64,000 nt of DNA from CAZRCG01 sp964598565 (GCA_964598565.1 CAZRCG010000001.1:434001-498000), one strand, 5' to 3'. Numbered from the stretch's first letter, positions 16,191 through 25,265 are shown. Translations and numbers: made by a program. The notes: generated from the sequence alone by a model not told the origin.

Positions 16191-17519
16191 TTATCGAAAC
16201 ATCTGAGAAAGGCCTTTTGCACCCTTCATGCCCCCCATCCGTTTCATCATTTTCTGCATTTCATGAAATTCTCGTACAAAGGCATTGAGATCTTCCACGG
16301 TCGTCCCGCTTCCCTTGGCGATACGACGCCGCCTATCCCCGTTCAGCAAATCCGGATCCATTCGTTCTTTCAGGGTCATCGAATTAATCATGGCATTGAC
16401 CTTCTTCAATTTTTTGTCGATATCAGCCTGGTTCACCCGAGCTGCCATAGCCCCCATGCCGGGAATCATACCCAATAAACTGCCCATGGACCCCATTTTA
16501 GAGAGCATTTTCATCTGCTCCTGGAAATCCATGAAATTGAAGCCCCCTTTCATAAGACGCTTCATTTGGTCTTTAGAAGGGGCCTTCTCCTCAAATGCGA
16601 CTTCCGCCTTCTCAAAAAGGCTCTTGAGGTCCCCCATCCCTAAAATGCGAGATACCCAGCGGTCTGGATGAAAGGGCTCGAGCCCGTCCAGCTTTTCGCC
16701 CGTACCCACGAACAGCAGCGGCACTTGAAGTGCGTGCCGCATCGAAAGAGCGATCCCCCCACGACTGTCCCCATCGGTCTTGGTTAGCACCGCCCCGCTC
16801 AGCCCCACGCGTTCGGCGAAACCCTTGGCCACCTTGAGGCCTTGTTGCCCGCTCATCGCATCGGCGACATAGAGAGTTGCCTGAGGCTTCAGTTCGCGAT
16901 GAAGCAATTCAAGCTCGGCCATCATAGAATCATCAATCGAAAGGCGGCCCGCCGTATCGACGATGAGACAGTCATTGCCGTATGTCGATGCGTACTTCAG
17001 AGCTTCCCGCGCACGTTCTACGGGTTTTTGAGATTGAGTGGAAAAATAATCTACGCCCGCATCCTTAGCGAGTCGTTCCAGTTGTTCCATCGCCGCGGGT
17101 CGCGTGATGTCGACGCTCACCAAGAGTGGGGATCGTTTGAGCTTCTTCTTAAGAAAATAAGCTAACTTGCCCGAGCTGGTCGTTTTTCCAGAACCCTGAA
17201 GCCCGCTCATCAAAATTATAAAGGGAGGTTTTCCTTTGGCCTCAAAGGGCTGAGTCTCTCCGAAAATGGCCAGCAACTCTTTCGATAGGATTCTCAAAAA
17301 CTCTTCAAACGCATTCAAGCTCTGCGGTATTTTCGCCCCCAGCGCCTTCTGGCGTATTTGTCTCAACAGAGTCTCGACAACATCGTAGTCAACATCGGCG
17401 TCTAAGAGACTGTCTTTGATTTCTGCGCAGGCTTTATCGAGGTCCGCCTCTTTGATGCGGGCTTGACCTCTTAAAAAAGAAAGCGTCCGGCCGAGCTTAT
17501 GTTGTAACGATTCAAGCAC
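16191..17519 (-). CDS. ffh: Signal recognition particle protein (SRP54 homologue)
   Basis: The GTPase subunit of SRP, which targets membrane proteins to the translocon. N domain (HKLGRTLSFLRGQARI), G domain (GLQGSGKTTSSGKLA, DTAGRLSIDD, TKTDGDSRGG) and a Met-rich M domain (FMDFQEQMKMLSKMGSMGSL, GMGAMAARV) are in order. It starts with GTG at 17519. Other starts would cut the N-domain helix. At 442 aa it has the usual size. It is the first gene of the minus-strand operon running to hemE, about 40 bases downstream of the subtilase stop. Confidence 0.96.
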   Translation of the reverse strand: MLESLQHKLGRTLSFLRGQARIKEADLDKACAEIKDSLLDADVDYDVVETLLRQIRQKALGAKIPQSLNAFEEFLRILSKELLAIFGETQPFEAKGKPPFIILMSGLQGSGKTTSSGKLAYFLKKKLKRSPLLVSVDITRPAAMEQLERLAKDAGVDYFSTQSQKPVERAREALKYASTYGNDCLIVDTAGRLSIDDSMMAELELLHRELKPQATLYVADAMSGQQGLKVAKGFAERVGLSGAVLTKTDGDSRGGIALSMRHALQVPLLFVGTGEKLDGLEPFHPDRWVSRILGMGDLKSLFEKAEVAFEEKAPSKDQMKRLMKGGFNFMDFQEQMKMLSKMGSMGSLLGMIPGMGAMAARVNQADIDKKLKKVNAMINSMTLKERMDPDLLNGDRRRRIAKGSGTTVEDLNAFVREFHEMQKMMKRMGGMKGAKGLSQMFR

Positions 17520-17557
17520 AACCGAACGCTAAGAAAGATTCAAACGGCCTTCAAGCC

Positions 17558-19018
17558 TTAAATACTCCAATCCTCTTCAATGACTTCAAGATCCAAGCCA
17601 CTTTCGAGTGCGGACGTCACCAACTTCAAGGCATTGACGCGGCCGGCACCGAAATCGTAGTCGTGACCCGTCTTGCCCAGGTCATCAGCCGTCTTCATCA
17701 ACAGGTCGCGCACGTCCGAAACCTTGAACGACGGTTTCAATTGATATAAGAGCGCGATGACGCCTGTCACATGAGGTGTCGCCATCGAGGTACCACTCAT
17801 TTTGGCGTACGTTCCACCAGGCATCGCTGAAAAGACTTCCACACCAGGTGCACTCACGTCAGGTTTTGAAAGTATTTCTTGTTCCCCGTCGACGACAATC
17901 TTCACGGGACCTCGTGACGAAAATGAAGCCACGCTGTCTCGACTATCTGTTGCGCCTACCGCGAAAGCTATCGGCAATCCCCCTGGGCTTCCGACGGACG
18001 ATGCCCGAGGACCCGAGTTTCCAGCGGCAAAGCTTGGGAATACTTCAAGTTGCACCCACGATAGAACGGCCTGATTGAAAGGATCTTTCTTGATATCCGA
18101 GTTAAAACCACCGCCCCACGAGTTGTTCACAACACGAGGTTTGTCATCGGTATCAGGGTTTCCATCAGGATTAAGCATCCATTCCATGCCTCTTAGTATT
18201 CCTGATAGAGTAGCTCGGCCTGAAGAACCAAAAATCTTGCCGATGACAAAATTAACCTCTGGAGCCACTCCAATATGGGTTCCACCGACTCCGTTGCCAC
18301 CAATTGTTCCGGCGACATGAGTGCCGTGGCCATTGTCGTCATAAGCTTCTGTCTTGGTTCCCGCAAAATCTTTGAACACAATCTTACGACCCTTGAACTC
18401 TGGATGATTTGCATCAATGCCCGTATCCAAAATTCCTACCGTGATGCCCGCCCCCGTAAGCGCGGGATACTCTTGACGAAGCTCTGGAACTTTCATTCTT
18501 TCCAAACCGTACGTAAATTCAGCACCATCGGGTTCAACTTCTTCGCTCACCTCACGAAAAAGACTAATCGTTCTATCGAGAAAAATCTGAGATACGTCTT
18601 CTCGATCGGCTAACTCTGCAACGACGTCGTGGCTGACCGTTGCCATAAATCCGTTGAGGTTCCAAAAGAATTTATAGCGTCTCAACTGAATATCGCCTGT
18701 GATCGTTGGCGTCGAAACAATATCATTCACCCACTGACGCATTTCCGCTTGAGCTCGAACCGCTCGGCTCTTCATCATGCGCTCGATATCGGGCAGACGC
18801 GCTTCATTCATAATGCCCAATGGCAACGGCTGAAACGGTTGCATGATCACCAGTACCGGAACAGGCTCCGCACTCTGATCAAGGACTCGCAACAAATCTC
18901 CCGAAATTTTTTGTTCTTGTGCCCCAAGATTAGATAATCCTGCAAGCGCTACACTACATATGATTGCGCTCCGTCGCCACAGCGATGGACGCAAGTATTT
19001 TGAAAACCAGTACTTCAT
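17558..19018 (-). CDS. Secreted subtilisin-like serine protease (S8)
   Basis: Signal peptide (RSAIICSVALAGLSNLGA), an inhibitor-like pro-region, then an S8 domain with Asp (GILDTGIDANHPEF, about residue 198), His (NGHGTHVAGTIGG, about 233), oxyanion-hole Asn in VVNNSWGGG, and Ser (GTSMATPHVTG, about 410). The 486 aa length and the absence of a C-terminal secretion domain suggest a simple extracellular or periplasmic protease. Such proteases are abundant in predatory bacteria, but that does not show predation here. No promoter was identified. Confidence 0.93.
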   Translation of the reverse strand: MKYWFSKYLRPSLWRRSAIICSVALAGLSNLGAQEQKISGDLLRVLDQSAEPVPVLVIMQPFQPLPLGIMNEARLPDIERMMKSRAVRAQAEMRQWVNDIVSTPTITGDIQLRRYKFFWNLNGFMATVSHDVVAELADREDVSQIFLDRTISLFREVSEEVEPDGAEFTYGLERMKVPELRQEYPALTGAGITVGILDTGIDANHPEFKGRKIVFKDFAGTKTEAYDDNGHGTHVAGTIGGNGVGGTHIGVAPEVNFVIGKIFGSSGRATLSGILRGMEWMLNPDGNPDTDDKPRVVNNSWGGGFNSDIKKDPFNQAVLSWVQLEVFPSFAAGNSGPRASSVGSPGGLPIAFAVGATDSRDSVASFSSRGPVKIVVDGEQEILSKPDVSAPGVEVFSAMPGGTYAKMSGTSMATPHVTGVIALLYQLKPSFKVSDVRDLLMKTADDLGKTGHDYDFGAGRVNALKLVTSALESGLDLEVIEEDWSI

Positions 19019-19190
19019 TTAAATTCCCCCCGACTATGAGTGTCTCTAAAAACACAGCAAAGCTTAAGAGAAACTTGATGTGGTGCTTAATTTTCTTGAA
19101 TAAAACTTAACATTGAGAGTTAGCGCGATGTGTAAAAAGTGACACTTCTCGAGGCGCATTTTTGAATTGCATCAGTGCACTTTGTAGAGT

Positions 19191-19217
19191 GAAAAAAACA
19201 AAGGCGCCGGAGGCGCC
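19191..19217 (-). terminator. Rho-independent terminator downstream of recA
   Basis: On the minus strand GGCGCC-TCC-GGCGCC forms a perfect 6 bp GC stem with a three-base loop (19203-19217), followed directly by TTTGTTTTTTT. It lies 40 bases after the recA stop. The rest of the region 19019-19256 carries no gene: it is the upstream region of the subtilase, AT-rich, with no clear promoter. Confidence 0.9.
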
Positions 19218-19256
19218 CATGTTTTAAGAAAAATTTTGTCGTTCGACAAACAATAA

Positions 19257-20429
19257 TCAGACAGCAGCTTGAGTTTGTGCACTCGTCGCTGATGCAGGCA
19301 AAGAGCGATTCATAATCTCTTTGTTCAGTTCCGCTTCCACGGCCGGATTCTCCTTCAAGAACTCGATCACGTTCTCTCGACCTTGGCCCAGCTTCTGTCC
19401 TTTGTAAGCATACCAAGAACCACTCTTCTCCAAGAGCTCGAGATCGGTGGCGATATCCACCACTTCTCCTCGACGTGAAATTCCCTGACCAAAAAGAATA
19501 TCAAACTCCGCGCGTTTGAAGGGAGCCGCCACTTTATTTTTCACCACTTTCACAACGGTTCGAGACCCGACCACTTCTTCTCCCACCTTAATAGCGGTCG
19601 AACGTCGTATATCAAAACGAATCGATGCATAAAACTTCAAAGCATTTCCGCCTGTGGTTGTTTCGGGATTTCCAAACATTACACCAATTTTCATACGTAT
19701 CTGATTTATGAAAACGAGTATGGTTTTTGATTTTGAAATCGTGCCCGTCAACTTGCGTAAAGCCTGGCTCATCAATCGCGCTTGAAGACCCATATGGCTA
19801 TCTCCCATATTGCCTTCAATTTCAGCCTTAGGCGTAAGGGCCGCCACAGAATCTACGACAATCATATCTACGACGCCTGAGCGAATCAGTGCATCCACAA
19901 TTTCAAGAGCTTCTTCTCCCGTATCGGGTTGAGAAATGAGCAGATCATCGACATTCACTCCCAGCTTGCGAGCATAGCTCACATCAATAGCATGTTCGGC
20001 ATCCACGAAGGCACAAATGCCACCTTTCTTCTGGCACTCCGCAACCGCATGCAGGGTGAGCGTGGTTTTTCCGGAAGATTCAGGTCCATAAATTTCGATA
20101 ATTCGTCCACGAGGAAGACCGCCAATTCCCAAAGCGATGTCGAGCCCAAGCGATCCCGTAGAGCTCACATCTGACGCAGGGATCAGCGCTTTATTCTCGC
20201 CCAAACGCATGATCGAGCCTTTTCCAAATTGCTTCTCAATCGACGATATCGCCGTTTCAAGCGTCTTCAATTTTTCGGCACTTAAAGTAGAAACTTTTGC
20301 TTTAGCGCTTGCCCCTTGCGTACCAGCCACTCGTTCGCTTGCTATCTTAGGAGCCGCCGCCACATTCTTCGCCGCAGAACTGTCGGATGTTTTTGTTTCG
20401 ATTGTTTTTTGATTTTGAGTCTGTGTCAT
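19257..20429 (-). CDS. recA: Recombinase RecA
   Basis: The central strand-exchange ATPase of homologous recombination and the SOS response. Walker A is GPESSGKTTL (residues 115-122), and the signatures IVVDSVAALTPKAEIEG and ALRKLTGTISKS are intact. A strong Shine-Dalgarno GGAGG before the ATG at 20429 fixes the start, giving an N-terminal extension of about 49 residues over E. coli RecA, rich in Ala, Lys, Thr and Ser. No LexA box of the TTAC-N3-GTAA type was seen upstream. A terminator follows, so the gene looks monocistronic. Confidence 0.97.
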   Translation of the reverse strand: MTQTQNQKTIETKTSDSSAAKNVAAAPKIASERVAGTQGASAKAKVSTLSAEKLKTLETAISSIEKQFGKGSIMRLGENKALIPASDVSSTGSLGLDIALGIGGLPRGRIIEIYGPESSGKTTLTLHAVAECQKKGGICAFVDAEHAIDVSYARKLGVNVDDLLISQPDTGEEALEIVDALIRSGVVDMIVVDSVAALTPKAEIEGNMGDSHMGLQARLMSQALRKLTGTISKSKTILVFINQIRMKIGVMFGNPETTTGGNALKFYASIRFDIRRSTAIKVGEEVVGSRTVVKVVKNKVAAPFKRAEFDILFGQGISRRGEVVDIATDLELLEKSGSWYAYKGQKLGQGRENVIEFLKENPAVEAELNKEIMNRSLPASATSAQTQAAV

Positions 20430-20523
20430 AGATCCTCCAATATAAGTTCAGCCGATACCACCCGAGCCCCTAGCAAATCGGCCTTTGATCATGGTGTAAA
20501 GGAAAATACTGGAATTGACTCAA

Positions 20524-20768
20524 CTTGCGGCGGGAAGCTTCGATAATATCTCATTTGAGAGATGGGTGGTAGATTCGAGGCGAGGCGCCTTCTCTCAGAA
20601 GACCGCCCTGGCGATCCACACTTCAAAACAAATACGTGAACGGCTCCCTCGCGGCCATCAAATTAATCTCTCGATCGACTCAAGGCAGGCCGCTCCGAGC
20701 TTCTGAGAGAAACCCCCTCGCCTCGAATCTATCAACGTCAGTCAAAAATGAAAGAGAATCGAAGCACC
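20524..20768 (+). repeat. Structured intergenic repeat, copy B
   Basis: Outer arms at 20572-20601 and 20700-20729 pair at 27 of 30 positions (GATTCGAGGCGAGG with CCTCGCCTCGAATC), closing CTCAGAAG and CTTCTGAG. The core between them (ACCGCCCTGGCGAT..., GGCTCCCTCGCGGCC, TCTCGATCGACTC) matches copies C, D and E. Inner GCGGCC can pair with downstream GGCCGC. Flanks resemble the element termini (TCTCATTTGAG on the left, TCAAAAATGAAAG on the right). Left end is degraded and lacks TAGGCT. It lies upstream of recA and is in the opposite orientation to copy C. Confidence 0.85.
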
Positions 20769-20815
20769 AGCCCAAGTGTTCATCAGGCCACAGATTTTAA
20801 GGGTTTAGGAAAAGC

Positions 20816-20983
20816 TTGCCTGTGAGGAGCCCCTTCTCAGACATTGAAACAGCAGGGACACCAGGCTCATGGCATTGGGGCCTCGTTCTTCTAAGTTTTG
20901 CAGCGGCTGCTTTTCTTATTACGTTTATTGGCATCACATTAGGCCAAAAATTCATTCGAAAATCGGGACGTCCCAATGTGTAG
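20816..20983 (+). CDS. Small single-pass membrane ORF, or remnant of a membrane gene, 55 aa
   Basis: A short frame between repeats B and C encodes a clear transmembrane helix: HWGLVLLSFAAAAFLITFIG, followed by ITLGQKFIRKSGR and a stop. It is too short to stand out by length alone. A TTG at 20816 is preceded by AGGA at a suitable distance; a GTG at 20822 would give 53 aa. The hydrophobic run bounded by a basic tail is unlikely by chance, but the frame could also be the 3' end of a gene cut off by repeat insertion. No family was recognised. Confidence 0.4.
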   Translation: MPVRSPFSDIETAGTPGSWHWGLVLLSFAAAAFLITFIGITLGQKFIRKSGRPNV

Positions 20984-21065
20984 CACATGCCACCTACAAG
21001 CGTTGTAAAAAAATAATCTTGACCCTATCGACGACTCCCATAGCCGGAGGGCCCCATCTAGCTAG

Positions 21066-21316
21066 AGGCCGAGTTTTGAGATCATTTCATTGTGACTGAC
21101 GATGAAAGATGCGAGGGGGGCTATTCTTTCTCAGAAGCTCTGAGCGGCCTGCCTTGAGTCGATCGAGAGATTAATCGAATGGCCGCGAGGGAGCCGTCCA
21201 AGTATTCCATTTGAAATGCGATTCGTCAGGGCGGTCTTCTGAGAAAAAATAGCCTCCCTCGAATCGGTCACTGATCTCTCAATGAAATATTCTCGAAACT
21301 CGTCAGCGATAGCCTA
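21066..21316 (-). repeat. Structured intergenic repeat, copy C
   Basis: Outer arms at 21108-21137 and 21236-21265 pair at 27 of 30 positions; their sequence (GCTATTCTTT side) differs from B, D and E yet the pairing is kept. The reverse complement of the core matches B closely, including GGCTCCCTCGCGGCC and TCTCGATCGACTC. The right end reads, on the minus strand, TAGGCTATCGCTGACGAG, and its TAG is the stop codon of iscX. Inverted relative to copy B, about 300 bases away. Confidence 0.85.
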
Positions 21317-21700
21317 AGCTCGGTCTCCATCAGCTTCTTCTTGAAAACCATCTCCGAATTCATCTTCATCGTCGTCATCGTCGTCTGTATCAAAATCATC
21401 GGTATCGTCGTCAATCATTCGATCGTTGCGATAATCGTCTTCATCCAATTCTTCGTCGATCTCATCCTCAAAGGGCCCAAGCTCGTCTTCCATATCAGAC
21501 CGCTCTTCGAACCAGATCTTCTGAATTTCTTCGAGGTCTTCCTCTTTGGCCTTACCTCCCGATTTCAAATCGGTGAGGCTTGAAGCACGGCGCTCAATTT
21601 CCTTTAGAGACAGCTTCATGGGATCCGTCTGTGGATAGAGGTCTATCAATAAAAAGGCAATATCTTCCGCATCCGCCCACTTAAGCTTTTTCTTGTTCAT
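21314..21700 (-). CDS. iscX: IscX-like Fe-S assembly protein with long acidic tail
   Basis: The first 65 residues match IscX, a small acidic partner of IscS and frataxin-like regulation: LKWADAEDIAFLLIDLYP, and EEIQKIWFEE near the end of the fold. It is the last gene of the isc operon, where iscX normally sits. Beyond the domain, about 60 residues are almost all Asp and Glu (DDDTDDFDTDDDDDDEDEF), which typical IscX (about 66 aa) lacks. The stop TAG coincides with the terminus of repeat C. The identity rests on the core only. Confidence 0.85.
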   Translation of the reverse strand: MNKKKLKWADAEDIAFLLIDLYPQTDPMKLSLKEIERRASSLTDLKSGGKAKEEDLEEIQKIWFEERSDMEDELGPFEDEIDEELDEDDYRNDRMIDDDTDDFDTDDDDDDEDEFGDGFQEEADGDRA

Positions 21701-21761
21701 AAGGTTTCCCTACCAACGCTCGAAATGAGAATGCAAAGGCTATTTTAAAATTCCCAAACTC

Positions 21762-22049
21762 TTAGGGAATTCGTATGACAACCTTACCCGCCTTTATCCG
21801 GCACTGACACCCCAAACGAGCCTTAGGTTCTAATTTATCATTGGCCTCTAAAAGTCCTCGCTCATCTTCAGACATAGGGCTTATATTTTCAGCCCCCTCT
21901 TCAACAAAAATCTGACACGTCGTGCACGCGCAATTGCCGCCACAATCATGGTCGAGAGCAATGGCGTTATCGACGGCACACTCTAGTATGCTGGAACCTG
22001 AAGGGATTTCGAAGCTCTGCTGAGTATTTTTAAAAGTAAGTGTGGGCAT
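21762..22049 (-). CDS. fdx: 2Fe-2S ferredoxin of the isc operon
   Basis: An adrenodoxin-type ferredoxin that supplies electrons for Fe-S cluster assembly. The cluster ligands appear as CGGNCACTTC and a distal CQC (GCQCRIKAGKVVIRIP). At 95 aa it is short but complete. It sits between hscA and iscX in the order known from E. coli. The start at 22049 gives MPTLTFKN, the usual N-terminus. Confidence 0.95.
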   Translation of the reverse strand: MPTLTFKNTQQSFEIPSGSSILECAVDNAIALDHDCGGNCACTTCQIFVEEGAENISPMSEDERGLLEANDKLEPKARLGCQCRIKAGKVVIRIP

Positions 22050-22064
22050 ACCTAAAGAATAAAC

Positions 22065-23909
22065 TCACAAGGCCACCGACTCAATCGACTTAGAGTGCAA
22101 AATAGCATGAACATTGCGATCCATAATATGCTGCGCTAACGCCTGGCTTACATATTCTAATTCTTTGACTCGTAAATCAATTACATCGGCTGGTGAGGTC
22201 TTTAAATCTTCTTTTAACGCCTTTAAAACAGGATCAATCTTTGCCCACTCGTCTTTAAGAACCTCCGCAGTAATCAGAGGATTCTTGGCCGACCGCTCCA
22301 CGGCTTGAATAATAGTGAGAGCTTGATTGCGGCTCTCCGTCATTTTTCGTGCGTTGAAATCGGCCTCTGCATGAGTCCACGCATCCTGCAGCATGGATTC
22401 GACCTCTTTGTCATTTAAACCAAAACTGGCATGCAGGCTAAGTTCGAGAGCGTCATCGGTCTTCAAATCACGAGCCGAAACCCTCAGCACACCATTGGCA
22501 TCTAATTGAAAACGAACGCGAATACGTGCTGAGCCAGCAGGTCCGGGCGGAACTTTTAAGGTAAGTTGACCTAAGCTACGACAATCTTTTACAAATTCTC
22601 GCTCCCCCTGAACCACATGAATCGTCACTCCCGTCTGGTTATCAGCCGAGGTCGTATAATCCTCTTCGACAGCCAAAGGCACTGTGGAGTTTCTGTGGAT
22701 AATCTTACTCACCAAACCACCCACCGTCTCAATACCGAGTGAGAGAGGCGCCACATCGAGCAATAGAGCGTCTTTGATATCGCCCGCCAAAATAGCGGCC
22801 TGAACGGAGGCGCCAAGGGCCACAACTTCATCTGGGTCTATCGCGTCATGAGGTTTTCTAGAAAAATAGCGCTCTACGGATGCCTTGACGAAAGGAGATC
22901 GGGTAGAACCTCCGACCAAAACAATGTCGTTAATCTCTGTCAGAGGCACGCTACTGGCTGCTAGAGTCTGTTCGCACAGGTTTAAGGTCCGCTCCACGAA
23001 AGGTCGCGCTATTGCCTCCCACTCATGACGGTGAATCTCTCCCTCCCACTGCAGGCGTCCTGCCCACTGGAGACGACCGTAACAGGTCTCGTGCTCGCTC
23101 AATTCTTTCTTGATATGTTCAGCCTGGGTCAAAAGCACTGTACGATCATCATCATGGACGGGAGCCTCTTGCGCCTTAGTGGCCAAATAATCTGCAAAGG
23201 CTTTATCAATATCGTCGCCCCCCAACAGTGTATCTCCGTCGGTCGCAAGCACCTCAAAAACACCGCTCACCACTTTCAAAATAGAAATATCGAAAGTGCC
23301 GCCTCCAAAATCATAGACTGCGATAATCTGGCGATCAGAGTTACCAAGACCATAGGCCAAAGCAGCTGCCGTGGGTTCATTTATAATTCGCTCAATGTGG
23401 AGCCCTGCCATCTTGCCGGCCATGACCGTCGCCTGTCTCTGCGCGTCATTAAAATAGGCGGGTACCGTTACTACCGCTCGTCGCACGGTGTGACCGAGAG
23501 CATTTTCAGCTACAAAACGACATCGCCCTAAAATGGCCGCACTCAACTCAATTGGATTATAAACTTTGGAGCCAACCTTCAATCGAATCATCTCGTCATT
23601 CGATTCCGAGAAATCAAAAGGAAAATGCTTCTCAAATTGTGGGACATCTTTTTTCCCTCGCCCCATAAAACGCTTCACAGAAAATAAGCTATGTTTTGGA
23701 TCGAGAGCTTTTAACGTCTTCGCACGAGAGCCAATATTAAGAATATGGCCGTCACCATTGAAATGAATGACGGACGGAATCAGACTTTGAGAACCATCCT
23801 TCAAAATGCGGGGGCCATTGGCATCGGCCACGGCTACGAGCGAATTCGTTGTACCCAGATCAATGCCAATAATGGTCTGCTGTGAATTGTCTTTGTTAAG
23901 ACTAGTCAT
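22065..23909 (-). CDS. hscA: Fe-S protein assembly chaperone HscA (Hsp70 family)
   Basis: ATP-dependent Hsp70-type chaperone that helps release clusters from IscU. Actin-like ATPase motifs are intact: GIDLGTTNSLVAVAD, PAYFNDAQRQATVMAG, NEPTAAALAYG, YDFGGGTFDISIL and VGGSTRSPFV, followed by a substrate-binding domain. The frame extends to 23954, but the ATG at 23909 overlaps the hscB stop as ATGA and is chosen (614 aa). Its place next to hscB and fdx separates it from DnaK. Confidence 0.93.
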   Translation of the reverse strand: MTSLNKDNSQQTIIGIDLGTTNSLVAVADANGPRILKDGSQSLIPSVIHFNGDGHILNIGSRAKTLKALDPKHSLFSVKRFMGRGKKDVPQFEKHFPFDFSESNDEMIRLKVGSKVYNPIELSAAILGRCRFVAENALGHTVRRAVVTVPAYFNDAQRQATVMAGKMAGLHIERIINEPTAAALAYGLGNSDRQIIAVYDFGGGTFDISILKVVSGVFEVLATDGDTLLGGDDIDKAFADYLATKAQEAPVHDDDRTVLLTQAEHIKKELSEHETCYGRLQWAGRLQWEGEIHRHEWEAIARPFVERTLNLCEQTLAASSVPLTEINDIVLVGGSTRSPFVKASVERYFSRKPHDAIDPDEVVALGASVQAAILAGDIKDALLLDVAPLSLGIETVGGLVSKIIHRNSTVPLAVEEDYTTSADNQTGVTIHVVQGEREFVKDCRSLGQLTLKVPPGPAGSARIRVRFQLDANGVLRVSARDLKTDDALELSLHASFGLNDKEVESMLQDAWTHAEADFNARKMTESRNQALTIIQAVERSAKNPLITAEVLKDEWAKIDPVLKALKEDLKTSPADVIDLRVKELEYVSQALAQHIMDRNVHAILHSKSIESVAL

Positions 23910-24508
23910 CGAGTCGACTCCTTCAAACGAAGTTGGTGGAGCCTCGCTCGGCAATCTCGAAGCATTGAATCTAAAGTCTTCTTGAAATCGAGGATATTTT
24001 TAAGGCGATGAATCAGTACGGCCGCATTTTGATGGGCCACCTTTAAAGAGGCAGCTTTAGTAAAGTCTATATTTGGAGATGCTGACTCACTTTCTCGCTC
24101 ACTCTCTTGAAAAATATTCGCATCGTCGATCATCTTAAAGAGACCTTCGCGCTCTCCTGCTAATACTTCAAGGCGATTCTCTAAATCTTTGACAAAAGTC
24201 TCCAATACAAGAGGGTCTTCGCTTTCCTGCACGTCGAAATAAGCTTCAGCCAAATCCATCGTTCGCTTGGCACCAGGTTCATCTTCGAAGTTTGTCAGTG
24301 CCAAAAACGCAGCAGCTCGCAACCAAGGATCTTTTACCGTTTTGTACGCCGCATTCAAAGCCGAGGAGCGAGCTAAGGCATCATCATTTCTATTTCGATC
24401 GGGATGCGTTAAGAGAGCGAGGCAATGATAATCTCGCTCAAGATCTAAAAGAGAAAGACAAAGTCGAGGCGGGCGAATGCTTAAAATTTCGAAGGGATTT
24501 GTCAGCAC
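23906..24508 (-). CDS. hscB: Fe-S assembly co-chaperone HscB (J-domain)
   Basis: A J-domain protein that delivers IscU to HscA. The HPD motif appears in LLTHPDRNRNDD; the N-terminal TNPFEILSI resembles the DYFTLFGL start of other HscB proteins. The rest is helical (LEDRLEVLAGEREGLF) like the C-terminal HscB domain. The open frame reaches an ATG at 24547 that lies inside iscA; a GTG at 24508, nine bases after the iscA stop, gives the family N-terminus and is preferred. Length 200 aa. Confidence 0.85.
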   Translation of the reverse strand: MLTNPFEILSIRPPRLCLSLLDLERDYHCLALLTHPDRNRNDDALARSSALNAAYKTVKDPWLRAAAFLALTNFEDEPGAKRTMDLAEAYFDVQESEDPLVLETFVKDLENRLEVLAGEREGLFKMIDDANIFQESERESESASPNIDFTKAASLKVAHQNAAVLIHRLKNILDFKKTLDSMLRDCRARLHQLRLKESTR

Positions 24509-24516
24509 AGAAGGAA

Positions 24517-24855
24517 CTACGCCGAAAACGATGTTCCGCAGCCACATGATTTTTTTGCATTCGGATTCTCATAGGTAAATCCAGAGCCATTGAGATCGTC
24601 AACATAGTCGATCGTCAGACCTCTTAAAAAAAGAGCCGAGCGAGGATCCACCACCACGCGCACACCGTGATGTTCAAATACTACATCTCCTGTGGCCGGC
24701 GCTTCTTCAAATGACATTTTGTACGACATGCCAGAACAACCGCCGCCCACCACGGAAACGCGCAAAATACTGCCCGCCTTATTCTGCTTTTCCATAAGTC
24801 GCTTCACATGAGCACTGGCATTCTCTGTCATTTCACAAACTGGCGTCGACATCAT
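24517..24855 (-). CDS. iscA: Fe-S cluster assembly protein IscA (A-type carrier)
   Basis: A carrier that accepts and delivers Fe-S clusters. The three conserved cysteines are present as GGGCSGMSYKM and SCGCGTSF at the C-terminus. It starts at an ATG overlapping the iscU stop by four bases (ATGA). The 112 aa length is normal. Confidence 0.93.
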   Translation of the reverse strand: MMSTPVCEMTENASAHVKRLMEKQNKAGSILRVSVVGGGCSGMSYKMSFEEAPATGDVVFEHHGVRVVVDPRSALFLRGLTIDYVDDLNGSGFTYENPNAKKSCGCGTSFSA

Positions 24856-25265
24856 CCGACATTCCTTTCGGGCTCTTCGGCAGAGTCTTGCTTCTTTTTG
24901 TAATCAGCAATAGCCGCTTTAATCGCGTCTTCCGCTAAAACCGAACAATGAATTTTAACGGGAGGTAAATGAAGTTCTTCTACGATATCGGTATTTTTTA
25001 ACGTCATCGCTTCGTCGATCGATTTTCCTCGAATCCACTCTGTCGCCAAAGAAGATGAGGCGATGGCCGAACCACAACCAAAGGTTTTAAACTTTGCATC
25101 TTCAATAATATTGGTCTCCGGATTCACCCGAATCTGCAACTTCATCACGTCGCCACACTCCGGGGCCCCGACAAGACCGGTTCCCACTGCTTCAGATTTA
25201 GGATCTAAAGATCCTACATTACGGGGCTTATCAAAGTGATCTAATACTTTATCTCCATACGCCAT
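24852..25265 (-). CDS. iscU: Fe-S cluster scaffold protein IscU
   Basis: The scaffold on which IscS builds a 2Fe-2S cluster. Cluster-ligand cysteines are visible in GAPECGDVMKLQIRV, TFGCGSAIASSS and HCSVLAEDAI; LPPVKIHCS carries the LPPVK motif bound by HscA. The N-terminus HFDKPRNVGSLD is typical. It follows iscS after a 12-base gap. Confidence 0.96.
   Translation of the reverse strand: MAYGDKVLDHFDKPRNVGSLDPKSEAVGTGLVGAPECGDVMKLQIRVNPETNIIEDAKFKTFGCGSAIASSSLATEWIRGKSIDEAMTLKNTDIVEELHLPPVKIHCSVLAEDAIKAAIADYKKKQDSAEEPERNVG

Noticed and set aside
20430..20520. LexA-type box in the recA upstream region.
   Set aside because: No TTAC-N3-GTAA or other symmetrical site was found; TTTACACC is asymmetric.
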